Source: Aphrocallistes beatrix | Taxonomy: Eukaryota > Porifera > Hexactinellida > Sceptrulophora > Aphrocallistidae | Assembly: GCA_963281255.1 (NCBI GenBank) | Contig: OY725492.1 | Coordinates: 186,001-250,000 of the forward strand | Length of the DNA: 64,000 bases | Direction: 5' to 3' | The notes under the pieces: generated by a model | Told to the model about the DNA's origin: nothing | The model's input: the letters and a program-made list of their open reading frames with translations, nothing else | Database searches by the model: none | Shown here: piece after piece, positions 29,712 through 40,036 of the stretch | Position numbering within the stretch: the first letter of the stretch is position 1 | How the letters are laid out: every line of letters begins with the position of its first letter | Program-made: the position numbers and the translations under genes

Positions 29712-31769
29712 ATGGACATTCCAGGTAGTAACCATGGAAACTCCAAGCTCCACGTGCACTTACAGAAAGATTACGAAGAGTTCTTGAACTCATTTGAGAG
29801 ACCTGCACAGATCTACCGCGTATTGAGGGATCGGCATTTAGAACAACCACTTTTTCTAAACAGGAACCTCTCTTATATGCGAAGAAAATACGACAACCCG
29901 AAATCCTCTAGACCCGAGTTTAATTTAGGCGAAATTATTGATTCATGTCAGAGTGAAGATACTTTTTTCGATACTGAGATCGACTCAGATTCAAGTATGA
30001 AGATAGAATTCGATAATTTCACATTTACCTATCCAACTAATGCTATACATTTCTCAAATTACCCGGAATGGCGAGTTGAGCTTGAGTTGAAAAGGCCAAG
30101 TGTTTCGCTAGGGAAATTCGATCGAACACTGCTTGCCCATTATTCTATCCCACAGCGAAATAATTCCACCGATTTATCACACCCGCCTCTAAACATTCCA
30201 TTCACATCCTTCAAATCTCAATCGATATCCATTCTAAAGAAAACCTCGCTCGTTTTTTCTATTGAATGTATAAAACATATCGAAATTCGAAACGATTTAT
30301 CACAGACAAATTCTCAACTTGACTCTGACACCGAATTGAGCCTACCAAAATTCATCAACACATCTAAAACTCAAGATTCACCGATAAAACCGACCAAAAT
30401 AAACCAAGAACCGCTTGCAAACGAAACAAATTCTACCCCGGCCAAACAGTTGAGTGGGAAAAAGCGCCCACAGACGGAAAGTAATGGCAGTCATAAGAAG
30501 AAAAAACGCCGAAAACTCAACAGAACTCCTGTGCGTAACAGATCTTTACGCAGCTCAGCGGAAAACTCTCCAACCGTAAAATTTACAAATAAGCAAAGTG
30601 GTAAGCACAAAATAGACGAGAGTCCAGCTAAGGTAAAGTCTGACCTTTTGCTGGAGAAAATACGGAACATTTGCCCTAAATCAGTGAATAATGTCGTTGA
30701 ACTAAAACTCTTCAGCAATAAGAGCGACACCTGTCTTCTCAAGAAAGGGAAATATGAGATATATTTCTCTGTGCCTTTCGATTCTGAAAAAAGTTCGAAT
30801 TCTTCAGATGAAAATGACAGTATCGATTCACCCAATCTTACACGCATTTCGTTATCCTTCACTTTAAATTGGACAGAAAATCCTCCAACAACTCGAGAAC
30901 TGACGAAGACCAGCACTCCATTGAAACGAGCCATCCAGAGATACCGTGCGAAGCATAAGAACTGCGAAATTTCACAAACTTCAACTCCACAGGAGAACAT
31001 GCCCATCATATACAACTTCATCTACGCTAGCAACACCTACCAACAGACACAGCACAACTCAAGGTTAGAGTGTCCTCTCTGTGCATTAATTTGCCCGCGC
31101 GAATACAGCCTACTCCAACACCTCAACTCAACACACCCTCGACTTGAATTCCGCTACATTCCCTCTGACACTCTGACAGCGATTGATGTGAGAGTCAATA
31201 ATGAATACGACGGTTCCTTCTCAGGCGATCCGAAGGAGTTAGGTCGCTATGGCGTCGCCTTGTGGAGATACGGACCCATCCGAAGGAAGCCTTACACGAG
31301 TATTGTTCACTTGTCACCTAAAGGTGTGAAGAGAGAGGAAAATATCGCGAAATTTCTAGGCTCCTATGAGAACGAGAATGATCAGTACATGGGACTAGAT
31401 CGCGTTTTTTTCCACTCACGCACTTGCCATCCTATCCTACCCAGCGAAATAAACTCCGACTCCGAAGACGACAACAATGAGTGGTTAATTTCACAGACAA
31501 AAAAATTGATAAACGATTTCACGGATGTCAATAGTCACGAGAAAGAGATCATGAAGCTTTGGAATATCCACATGATTGAGACGAAAATAGTCGGCGACTG
31601 TCACATTTCGCAAGCTTGTCTCTCATTCGCGACTCTCCACGGTAAAACGATTCGCGAGAAATCACTTAGCAAAAATTTTTTAGCGCATCTAGTTCAACTT
31701 TGCGATCAGGGTCTTATAACTGTGGGCAATGTCCAAGACTCTATATCCATTATTACTGAACATAGTTAA
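29712..31769 (+). CDS. SUZ12: SUZ12, Polycomb repressive complex 2 subunit
   Basis: SUZ12 scaffolds PRC2 with EZH and EED, which trimethylates histone H3 Lys27. The 685-residue protein is a single exon, whereas orthologues elsewhere are usually split. The N-terminal half is divergent, with a Lys-rich patch (KKKKRRK, about residues 263-270). A C2H2 zinc finger is at about 452-475 (CPLCALICPREYSLLQHLNSTH), and a VEFS box fills the C-terminus (about 540-680: FFHSRTCHPILPSE, EKEIMKLWNIHMIE, LSKNFLAHLVQLCDQGLI). Landmarks align with human SUZ12 in order and spacing. Start is the first ATG in frame. Confidence 0.95.
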   Translation: MDIPGSNHGNSKLHVHLQKDYEEFLNSFERPAQIYRVLRDRHLEQPLFLNRNLSYMRRKYDNPKSSRPEFNLGEIIDSCQSEDTFFDTEIDSDSSMKIEFDNFTFTYPTNAIHFSNYPEWRVELELKRPSVSLGKFDRTLLAHYSIPQRNNSTDLSHPPLNIPFTSFKSQSISILKKTSLVFSIECIKHIEIRNDLSQTNSQLDSDTELSLPKFINTSKTQDSPIKPTKINQEPLANETNSTPAKQLSGKKRPQTESNGSHKKKKRRKLNRTPVRNRSLRSSAENSPTVKFTNKQSGKHKIDESPAKVKSDLLLEKIRNICPKSVNNVVELKLFSNKSDTCLLKKGKYEIYFSVPFDSEKSSNSSDENDSIDSPNLTRISLSFTLNWTENPPTTRELTKTSTPLKRAIQRYRAKHKNCEISQTSTPQENMPIIYNFIYASNTYQQTQHNSRLECPLCALICPREYSLLQHLNSTHPRLEFRYIPSDTLTAIDVRVNNEYDGSFSGDPKELGRYGVALWRYGPIRRKPYTSIVHLSPKGVKREENIAKFLGSYENENDQYMGLDRVFFHSRTCHPILPSEINSDSEDDNNEWLISQTKKLINDFTDVNSHEKEIMKLWNIHMIETKIVGDCHISQACLSFATLHGKTIREKSLSKNFLAHLVQLCDQGLITVGNVQDSISIITEHS

Positions 31770-32119
31770 TGTTGATTTAATTAAATGGTCTATTTTCTGA
31801 ATCGTTTAGTTAAATACGTTAATTAATAGTATTTAATGGATAGATTTTTTTAATTACAAACATGCACACTTTATCTTGTCAGTTTACTCGATAATCAAAT
31901 AATATTATTTACTTACATGATTTTGCCATATCTTCAGCCATTATATTAATTCAAATGAATCAAAGACTAATTATATTTCCAATTTGCCTGAAAATCGCAT
32001 TTTAATCATTTTCTAATTAATTTAATTGGTTTCTCAAGGCGAAAACTCATATAAATAGCCATTTCCACTCGTGAAACAATTCACATTGATAGTCCTTTGT
32101 TCTGATAAAAACTAGATAC
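31770..32119. other. Intergenic DNA, SUZ12 to CFAP61
   Basis: AT-rich; TCATATAAATAG at 32048-32059 may be the CFAP61 TATA box. No gene seen. Confidence 0.45.
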
Positions 32120-35100
32120 ATGTCTCGTGATCCTATTCGAGCTGGTACCGCAGGTTTAGAGGGAAGTGCAGTGACCCTTCCGACCATGACAGCGAGTCCT
32201 TTCTCTCCCTTCTTGATGGGAGGAGACCGCGGTGAAAGTAAAGTAGAACACGTCGAAATACGTCGATCTGAGCTATCCGATGCAGAGCACATTCAAAAGC
32301 TTCTAAATCCACAAGCACACTCTTACTATGGACCTAGGTGTGATGTGCTGCGTATTTTGGAACATGCCAATCTCTCCCTCTCCCTGTCTTACCCACACGG
32401 AGGGATGTGCGCACATGCTTCCTTCTTTGATTTCCCTGTTAACATGCGGACGCAGGACCAAACCTACTGGGATGAGTGGCTGATAGGAGTCCATCCTGAG
32501 TTAGAGGGCAAAGCCACGCCTTTTAACACTCTCTTTCTTGGCCTCTTCCTGTATCAAGATGTGATCAAAACCGAAGCGCTTCGAGAGTGCCTAAGAACTG
32601 CATTCGACCTGGTTCCAACTCTTCAGTATATATTCCTTGTGTTGCCTAAAGGTAAGCATCTTGTTTCCGTGTATCACAGCTGTTTCACTAAATGTAAAGA
32701 GATGGAGAAAGTTGATTTGGTGGTAGAGAAGGTCGAAGAAACCGTTTTGAGTGTTGAGAAGGTCGAAGAAACCGTTTTGAGTGTTGAGAAGGTCGAAGAA
32801 ACCGTTTTGAGTGTTGAGAAGGTAGAAGAATCAACATCCAGTAGCGAATCTATTGACGAAGGAATTGAATCCACTGAAGATATCGAGAAGGAACAACAAG
32901 ACCTAGTATCTGTCCCCTCTGAACAGGTGTTACAACCTGTCGAAGTGACAGAAGAGGCCACTGTACCCTGTCACGTAGACTTGTACCTAGCAGAGCGCCA
33001 CACCCTGCTACCCACACTTCACGTACGCGAGGCCCGAGAAGAAGACTCAGACGATTTGTCCCCTCTCTTCCTTCGCCACACAGAGGAGCTGCACATGAGC
33101 TACGGAGACTACTTCCTGGCTGAGCTAGTCACTGGTGGGCCCAATAACACCTCGTTAGTGGCAGAGGTAGATGGACGAGCTGTCGGTTTTATTGGCATCA
33201 CTACGAGTGTAGATGTAGATGTTCTAGCGCACAGCTTCAGACTAGAACCGTTCCATGGCTTGAAGCAACCTTGTAATGAAGATGAGGTGAGAGAGGTTGA
33301 AGTTGAATCTCTGAGTGGGTCAGATCCTAGCTTGTTAGGTGGTAAAGAGAAGTTAAGAGACTCGAAACAGAGCTCAGTTAAATCTCTAGCTAGCTTGGGA
33401 CAGGGCAGCAATAAAGAGCTGGGTAAGTTTGTTGATAGAGCGTCTACTGCCTCGCTCGCATCGAGATCAGATACAGGGACTTCTATCGAGGTTATTTTAC
33501 TTAAATATTTCTCTAAGCAAATATATTTTTTTGAATACACAATTTACATTTTTGGAGTTCCTCTGCTATACGTATTTTTAAGTATTTGTCAATTCTTAAC
33601 TGAAAGTATTATAGGGTCACAAATTCTCATTTGAGAATTTGTTATCTCAACCCGAATGTAAGGAACCTTTGCATTTTACTTAATAAAGCTTGAGATGGAA
33701 CTAAATCCAAATATCCATTCACGATTTAACTGTCAAAAATACTTTTTTTAATTTTATAGTTATAAATATAATTTATTTTATTTTATGGATAACTCTTCGT
33801 AGGGATCGACTCTGGTTGATCAAGCAGTTAAACCAAGCGTTTCATTTCCGGCTGAAGGCACCTCTGCCATCCTCAGTACAACATCTCACAGCACTCAGCG
33901 TACCCAGGACAATGTAGACCGTAGCATTAAATCATCCGAAATCGTACCTGTCCAAGCTCTAACGGAGGAATTACAGGAACAAAGGCTTGAGAAATCTAAA
34001 GAATTAGTTTCCGTTTTCAATGGCCCGCCTAATGCATTATCCATCCAACTATTCTGTTTGGATGAAAAGTATGAAAGTAGAGCGCTAGACTTCCTCCCTT
34101 CCATCTTCAAACAGTGGCCAATGCTTGACTACTGTGTGCTGACACAGCCTTATTCCTTGTCAGAGCATCCAGTGTTACAACAAGGATTTTCTCGCGTGCC
34201 TCCGAAACCAGGTGTTATTTTCCCGCACGAATTGTATGTGATGCATAAAGCAACCCTATTGGATGTTATTTCAGTCTCTTATGCCTGCGAATCGGATTAT
34301 GGAGGTGTGAAAAGTTTAATTTCAGGATTGACTGTTACTGAAGCAGTTTTAGAAGACTTTTCGCATTTTTTAGCGCAGCATCGTGATCCTGTATCTCATG
34401 GCGCTCTACCCTTATACTTCTTCATCGCGAAATGTCTCACCCAATTGATTGGCATTGTTGTAGTAAGGACAGAGTGTGAAATCGAGTACATACGTGCTAG
34501 ATATAACATAGAAGAGTTTATATACTTTAATTACCATAGGCAACACGAGCATGGGCATTTGAATTTCTGCATTATCAACCCGATTTTCCAACGGCACACC
34601 AAATTCATATTGAAAGAAGTATTGCGACAATCTCAAAAGACATGTTTATACTACCCGCTCTATCCGTCAAATTCCGCGAAAAGTGACACTTCACATTTAG
34701 CGCTATCAGCCATTAATGCTATGATACCAGTCAGACCTCGTAGACAGATACAGTACGCACTGGATCGCCTCTCTGAAAACGCTCCATCTTCCAAAATAAC
34801 CACCAAACAAGAGCCGTGTGTGCTGTACCATTTCAACCGTAAATTGACACTCGAGCCTAAAATAGCTGTAAACAACCGCATCGTGTTGGTAGGTGCTTCT
34901 GATGTAGCTCTAACTTTTCTTCAGTTTCTTTTATACAACTCTTCACACCTTATTTTTAATAACCTGACACTTTTGTCTAAAAATGGATTACCCCATCATG
35001 AAGATGAGACACTATTGGATAGTGAGTGTCTCCAGCCGTATGAGCTGATTGAAACGAGTCTATCTTCAGTGGTTAATATTATCCATGGTGCAATTACACA

Positions 35101-36532
35101 TATAGACAGAGACAACAAGACTATACGTACACAAAATAATGACGTAATATTCTATGATAACTTGTTGTTGTGTTGCGGTGAGCAGTTCCAACTGCCAAAC
35201 ACCTGTGAGGTAAACAATCCTGTTTATACCTGTAACGATCCGTGTGATTTGAAGCATTTGAAGAAGTGTTTAGCTGCACTTGTAAACAAGGAAGTAAATA
35301 TTGTTGTTTACGGGAATACAGTAGAGAGTTATGCCATGGTGAATTTCGCGGTTAGCCAGGGCATATCAGCTGAAAGAATATATTTTGTTCAACCACCTCA
35401 TCTCTATAGTCTAAACCCATTTAACAATAAATATATTCTGGAAAAGATGACTGAGATTTTCGCTCAAGAGAATGTTAACGTTATCAAAGGGTGTATTAAA
35501 GAATTTATTTGCCTAGAAACAGACGATAATGATTGGAATGTGTTGTTAGAGTGTGGGGATGGAGATGAGAAGGAAGAAATTTCAATCGCCTACTCCCTGC
35601 TATTGTATCTACATGAGAAAGATGTCGATTCATCGGCATTCAAAGCTATGAATGACGCGTGTCTGGTGTATGATGGTCGTTTAGTAATTGACAGAGATTT
35701 CCATACTAACGATTCTTCAATATTTGCTGCTGGTCCCTTGACTAAGTTCAGTCGGCGGTATTATTGCGATCCTTGGCGTCTCAAATGCTACAACAGCCGA
35801 GAAGTTGGTGAGCATCTAGCGATTGAGGTGTTGAAAATGTTTGACCCCCTTCAGGCGGAAGCGAGTGAAGTTCAAGATCAGAATTTAATTCCGACTTTTA
35901 GCAATCCTAAAGTCATTCATGCCATTTTACCTGGGGACAGTTGTTACTTGGACATTTTCACACCGATTCCAGACGAATTGAAAAGTGAAGAAAAGCGAAA
36001 ATTCTCATCTAAAAGAGAGCTTATCACTACCAGTGACGCCAGTGGATATTTCAGAATTATTTTGGATGAAAATGGGTATATTGTCCATTTGACTTGTTTG
36101 GCAAAAACTAAATTTGAAATTGAAAATATTATCGCGCTTTTTGGCATGCATGAGAAATTACTTAACAATCTCCTTGCAAGATATAAGAGTAGGAAAATAC
36201 CTGATTTCTACAACTTTTTCCGTGAATCATCCCTTGTAGCCGTTTTTCACGATCGTTTTGAAGATTTTAAATTGGAATTGCAGCAAATCCTTGCAACCCA
36301 ACCACTTAATTCTGAGACAGAAGAAACTTTTCAAGATAAAGTACACGAAGTTTTGAAGAAAGATTGGAGATTGACAGACTTACAGCTCAACGAACTCAAA
36401 CAGATCTACACTTCTTCAGAAACTCGCGACTCTATACGGAAACATCTTATGAACTACTTGAACTACAACTTTTATCACATACCAATGTATGCAAAAGGTA
36501 ACCATGGTATGAATCCTAATTTAGTTGTTTAG
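32120..36532 (+). CDS. CFAP61: CFAP61, ciliary calmodulin/radial-spoke-associated protein (two exons)
   Basis: CFAP61 belongs to the calmodulin- and spoke-associated complex at the base of radial spoke 3 in motile cilia and flagella. Exon 1 32120-33490, intron 33491-33802 (GTTATT...CGTAG, phase 0), exon 2 33803-36532; 1,366 residues (human about 1,237). The N-terminal half has the family's acetyltransferase-like folds (EHVEIRRSELSDAEHIQKLL; DYPN-like FFDFPVN; VREAREEDSDDLSPLF). The joined text NALSIQLFCLDEKYE is a CFAP61 hallmark. The second half carries a Rossmann-like part (IVLVGASDVALTFLQ; FAAGPLTKFS). Between the two N-terminal parts is an acidic insertion of near-identical VEETVLSVEK repeats. 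The donor GTTATT is weak, so the exact exon edge is less certain than the reading frame. Confidence 0.9.
32731..32820 (+). repeat. Three exact 30-bp tandem repeats in CFAP61
   Basis: Units 32731-32760, 32761-32790 and 32791-32820 each encode a 10-residue VEETVLSVEK-type repeat and are identical at DNA level; a partial fourth diverges after GGTAGAAGAA. Recent slippage, probably polymorphic. Confidence 0.95.
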
Positions 36533-36828
36533 GTACATTTCTAAATAGCCATTATTTATCCACATTTAACCAACTCAATTTAACTATTGTGATTCTTATA
36601 ATAGCCACGTATAATGCAGTTCCTTTGTATTTTTATCATGCTTAAGTTTAGAGCTACTTCAATAGACAAAATCACGTATTTATCAATTGAATAGATTTTG
36701 TGATTCTAATATCGACGATTCTTTGGTGGTGGTAGAAGGTTATTATTCCTAAAACCTTAGAATATCTTAGGCATGCTTCAGGGGTATTTATATTCACATA
36801 ACACTGAATCCAGCAGCTTTCATCTGGA
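36533..36828. other. Intergenic DNA before the mannosidase cluster
   Basis: AT-rich, no gene. GTATTTATATTC at 36784-36795 is TATA-like, 34-45 bp before the ATG. Confidence 0.4.
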
Positions 36829-39771
36829 ATGAATCAACTTGTGTGTTCAATAATCTTTGTCTGCTTCCTAAATCTTTGTATTGCAACTTATGCTAGTGAC
36901 AAAGTGAACATCCATCTTGTACCGCATACTCACGATGATGTTGGATGGTTGAAAACGGTGGATCAATATTACTACGGTGGAAGGAGTAATATACAACACG
37001 CAGGTGTTCAGTACATTCTGGATTCAGTTGTTGAGGAATTACTGAAAGATCCAACACGTCACTTTATCTATGTTGAAATGGCCTTTTTCGCGAGGTGGTG
37101 GCGTGAGCAAGACGACTCGATGCGTACTGTGGTGCGTAAGCTGGTGAGTAGTGGTCAGCTGGAGTTTATCAATGGAGGTTGGTGCATGAACGACGAAGCT
37201 GCCACACACTACAACGCTATTATCGATCAGATGTCGTTAGGATTGAGATTCATTCGCGACGAATTCGGAGAGCAGGCCCGTCCGACTGTCGCTTGGCATA
37301 TCGATCCTTTCGGTCACTCTTCAGAACAGGCGAGTATCCACGCGATGATCGGATTTAACTCTTTCTACTTCGCTCGTATCGATTATCAAGACTACGAAGT
37401 GAGAGAGAAAAGTAAGGATTTACAGTTAGTTTGGCAAGGATCGCATACATTGGGTGCTAGCTCGAATATATTCACAGGTGTTCTCTATAAAACTACATAT
37501 GGTCCCCCAAAGACGTTTTGTTTTGATATTTACTGTTCAGATCCTCCAATACAAGATGACCCAAATCTATTCGACAATAATGTTAAAGAGAGGGTGGAGG
37601 AGTTTTTAGCTTTCGTACTTGAACAAGCAGAACACCATAAAACCAACCACATAATGCTAACCATGGGATCTGATTTTCAATACATGGATGCCGGAATCTG
37701 GTTCAAAAACTTAGATAAGCTCATTAAGCATGTGAATAAGGATGCACGTGTGAATGCATTCTACTCGACACCTTCTAAATTCACACAAGCGCTACACGAT
37801 GCAAATATAAAATGGAGTTTAAAAACAGATGATTTCTTTCCTTACGCTGACTGTCCCGGATGCTTCTGGACAGGATACTTCACGTCTAGGCCAGCACTGA
37901 AAGGCTACGTCCGCGAAATGAATTCTCTCCTCCAATCCTGTAGACACCTCGAAGTATTTTCTCGACTGAAAATAGCATATTCTGGACCTTTTGTAGGATT
38001 TGGTAGTCATGTGCTAGGGGAAGCAATGGGTGTTGCACAGCATCATGATGCCGTCTCAGGCACTGAAAAGCAGCACGTCGCTAATGATTATGCACGGAGG
38101 CTACACATCGGGCAAACTGCATGTTACAGCTCTATAAACGACTCTCTCAACTCTCTAATCTATGGCCCATCTAATCTAGTGTTTAATTTCCAGTTTTGTG
38201 AGTATTTGAATATCTCTTCTTGTGAGCACACGAAGAAGAAATATTTCTGGTTTGTGGTGTATAACCCATTGGCGAGATCAAGGAAAGTCCCTTTAAAATT
38301 GCCTGTGATGGAGAGTAGTGGTTATGGATTGAAAGATGTTGGCGGAAATAATCTTCATATTGATATGTTACCTGTATCTACCATCTCGAAGTCACTCGCT
38401 AGGAATCTTAGTCCTGGACAACATGAGTTGAACTTTATTGCAGAACTCCCTGCGATGGGTTTCACACGATTTGAGGTTGCATACGACTCGAACCTAGCTA
38501 CTAGCAAGACACCAAAATATTTCGAGTTCCAATCTTCACAGGGGGTCTCAATGAAAAATGATAAAATCCATGTCACATTTTCGAATGATGGCAAACTGAG
38601 ATCTGTCAGCGATTTAACCAATGGACTTAGTGTAGACGTAACTCAAGATTTTTGGTGGTACAGATCTGATGTTGGACGCAATACTATGAAAGGAATAAGG
38701 CCGCCGTCTGGTGCTTATCTCTTCGTGCCCAATCCTAACACTCCATTCCAAGTTTCTAGTAGAACTAAGGCTGTTAAGTTTGAAGGCAAACTTGTCAAGG
38801 AGGTGAGACAGACATTTTGCGATTGGGTGAGTCAGGTTGTTCGGATTTACGAAGGAATGGACTATGTTGAACTTGAATACACTGTTGGACCGATTCCAGT
38901 ATCAGATGGTATAGGGAAAGAAATAATAACGAAATTTAGCACTTCTCTTGACACGAAAGGAGTCTGGTATACTGATGCCAATGGTCGTAGTATGCAAAAA
39001 CGGGTGCGGAATTTCAGACCAACGTGGGATTTTCAACAAACTTCTCCAGCTGCTGGTAACTACTACCCTGTGAATAGTCGCATTGCTCTCATTGACGAGA
39101 CAAAAGGTGTCCAACTAGTTGTGCTGAATGATCGCTCTCAAGGTGGAGCCAGTCTCTCTGACGGAGACATGGAGTTGATGGTGCATAGGAGGACACTGCA
39201 TGACGATTGGCGTGGTGTAGGAGAAGCCCTGAATGAGACTGGCCAGTTTGGTGAAGGTTTAATTATTCGTGGAAAGCATTATCTCTTGCTTAAACCGATT
39301 CAGGATGTGCGTCATCGCTCGCTTGGCGAGGAAATAATGATGTCTCCTTTGTTGGCTTTTGGTGATTTTACTGAGAAGAATAATTTCACACCAAAACCGA
39401 TCCATGTTTATTCAGGATTGAATAAAGATCTCCCTCCTCAGATCCACTTACTAACTTTCACACATGATAACGCTACCGCTAACACTCTCTTGCTACGTTT
39501 GGAACACATGCTTGAAGACTCAGAAGGAAATAGTACTATCACACTCTCCCTTAACAATCTCTTCAGAGACTTCACCATCACATCAGCTGTTGAACTCGGT
39601 TTAGCTGGTAATGTTAAGCTTGCAGACATCAATCGACTCCATTTCCCTACTAACAATGGTGTGAAATCTACTGACTTCTCTCAACTGTATAATCCCCCAA
39701 CTGGAGACGAATTGAATATCTCCATACGACCGATGCAGATTCGTACTTTCAGCGTAACTTATACATCGTGA
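36829..39771 (+). CDS. MAN2B1: Lysosomal alpha-mannosidase, tandem copy 1 (GH38)
   Basis: Class II alpha-mannosidase (GH38) that removes alpha-linked mannose from N-glycans in lysosomes. 980 residues, single exon, signal peptide about 1-22. Catalytic features: HTHDDVGWLKT (zinc ligands His and Asp), nucleophile Asp in AWHIDPFGHSSEQA, acid/base Asp in MGSDFQYM, third zinc ligand His in AQHHDAVSGTEKQHVANDYA. The C-terminal beta domains are complete (YPVNSRIALIDE, DRSQGGASL, MVHRR). Length equals that of lysosomal MAN2B1 (about 1,000). Large blocks are nearly identical in DNA to the two copies downstream. Confidence 0.95.
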   Translation: MNQLVCSIIFVCFLNLCIATYASDKVNIHLVPHTHDDVGWLKTVDQYYYGGRSNIQHAGVQYILDSVVEELLKDPTRHFIYVEMAFFARWWREQDDSMRTVVRKLVSSGQLEFINGGWCMNDEAATHYNAIIDQMSLGLRFIRDEFGEQARPTVAWHIDPFGHSSEQASIHAMIGFNSFYFARIDYQDYEVREKSKDLQLVWQGSHTLGASSNIFTGVLYKTTYGPPKTFCFDIYCSDPPIQDDPNLFDNNVKERVEEFLAFVLEQAEHHKTNHIMLTMGSDFQYMDAGIWFKNLDKLIKHVNKDARVNAFYSTPSKFTQALHDANIKWSLKTDDFFPYADCPGCFWTGYFTSRPALKGYVREMNSLLQSCRHLEVFSRLKIAYSGPFVGFGSHVLGEAMGVAQHHDAVSGTEKQHVANDYARRLHIGQTACYSSINDSLNSLIYGPSNLVFNFQFCEYLNISSCEHTKKKYFWFVVYNPLARSRKVPLKLPVMESSGYGLKDVGGNNLHIDMLPVSTISKSLARNLSPGQHELNFIAELPAMGFTRFEVAYDSNLATSKTPKYFEFQSSQGVSMKNDKIHVTFSNDGKLRSVSDLTNGLSVDVTQDFWWYRSDVGRNTMKGIRPPSGAYLFVPNPNTPFQVSSRTKAVKFEGKLVKEVRQTFCDWVSQVVRIYEGMDYVELEYTVGPIPVSDGIGKEIITKFSTSLDTKGVWYTDANGRSMQKRVRNFRPTWDFQQTSPAAGNYYPVNSRIALIDETKGVQLVVLNDRSQGGASLSDGDMELMVHRRTLHDDWRGVGEALNETGQFGEGLIIRGKHYLLLKPIQDVRHRSLGEEIMMSPLLAFGDFTEKNNFTPKPIHVYSGLNKDLPPQIHLLTFTHDNATANTLLLRLEHMLEDSEGNSTITLSLNNLFRDFTITSAVELGLAGNVKLADINRLHFPTNNGVKSTDFSQLYNPPTGDELNISIRPMQIRTFSVTYTS

Positions 39772-40036
39772 ATAATTGCTACAAGGCTACTGCTAGGAAT
39801 CATTCCAACCTAATTAGTGGACTAGAGTAATATTGTAACTTAAATCTGCTTTTCTATACTAAATGCTCAAATTTTATTGCAATAAGACCACTTAAGAACT
39901 TACTAATATTACCCAAATGTTGTCATGTGCGATAAACCTTGCACTCTGTTTTAAGTTACTAAGAGTTAGATTTCTCACAATCATGGTTTATAGGAATATA
40001 ATTTTAATTATAATTTATTGAATTTAGCTATATGAA
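39772..40036. other. Spacer, mannosidase copies 1-2
   Basis: A short AT-rich spacer. An ATG at 40032 opens a two-codon frame (Met-Lys-stop) whose TGA overlaps the start codon of copy 2. Confidence 0.5.

Noticed and set aside
30491-31021. 176-codon minus-strand frame inside SUZ12
   Set aside because: Antisense shadow in a Ser/Lys-rich region with no motif.
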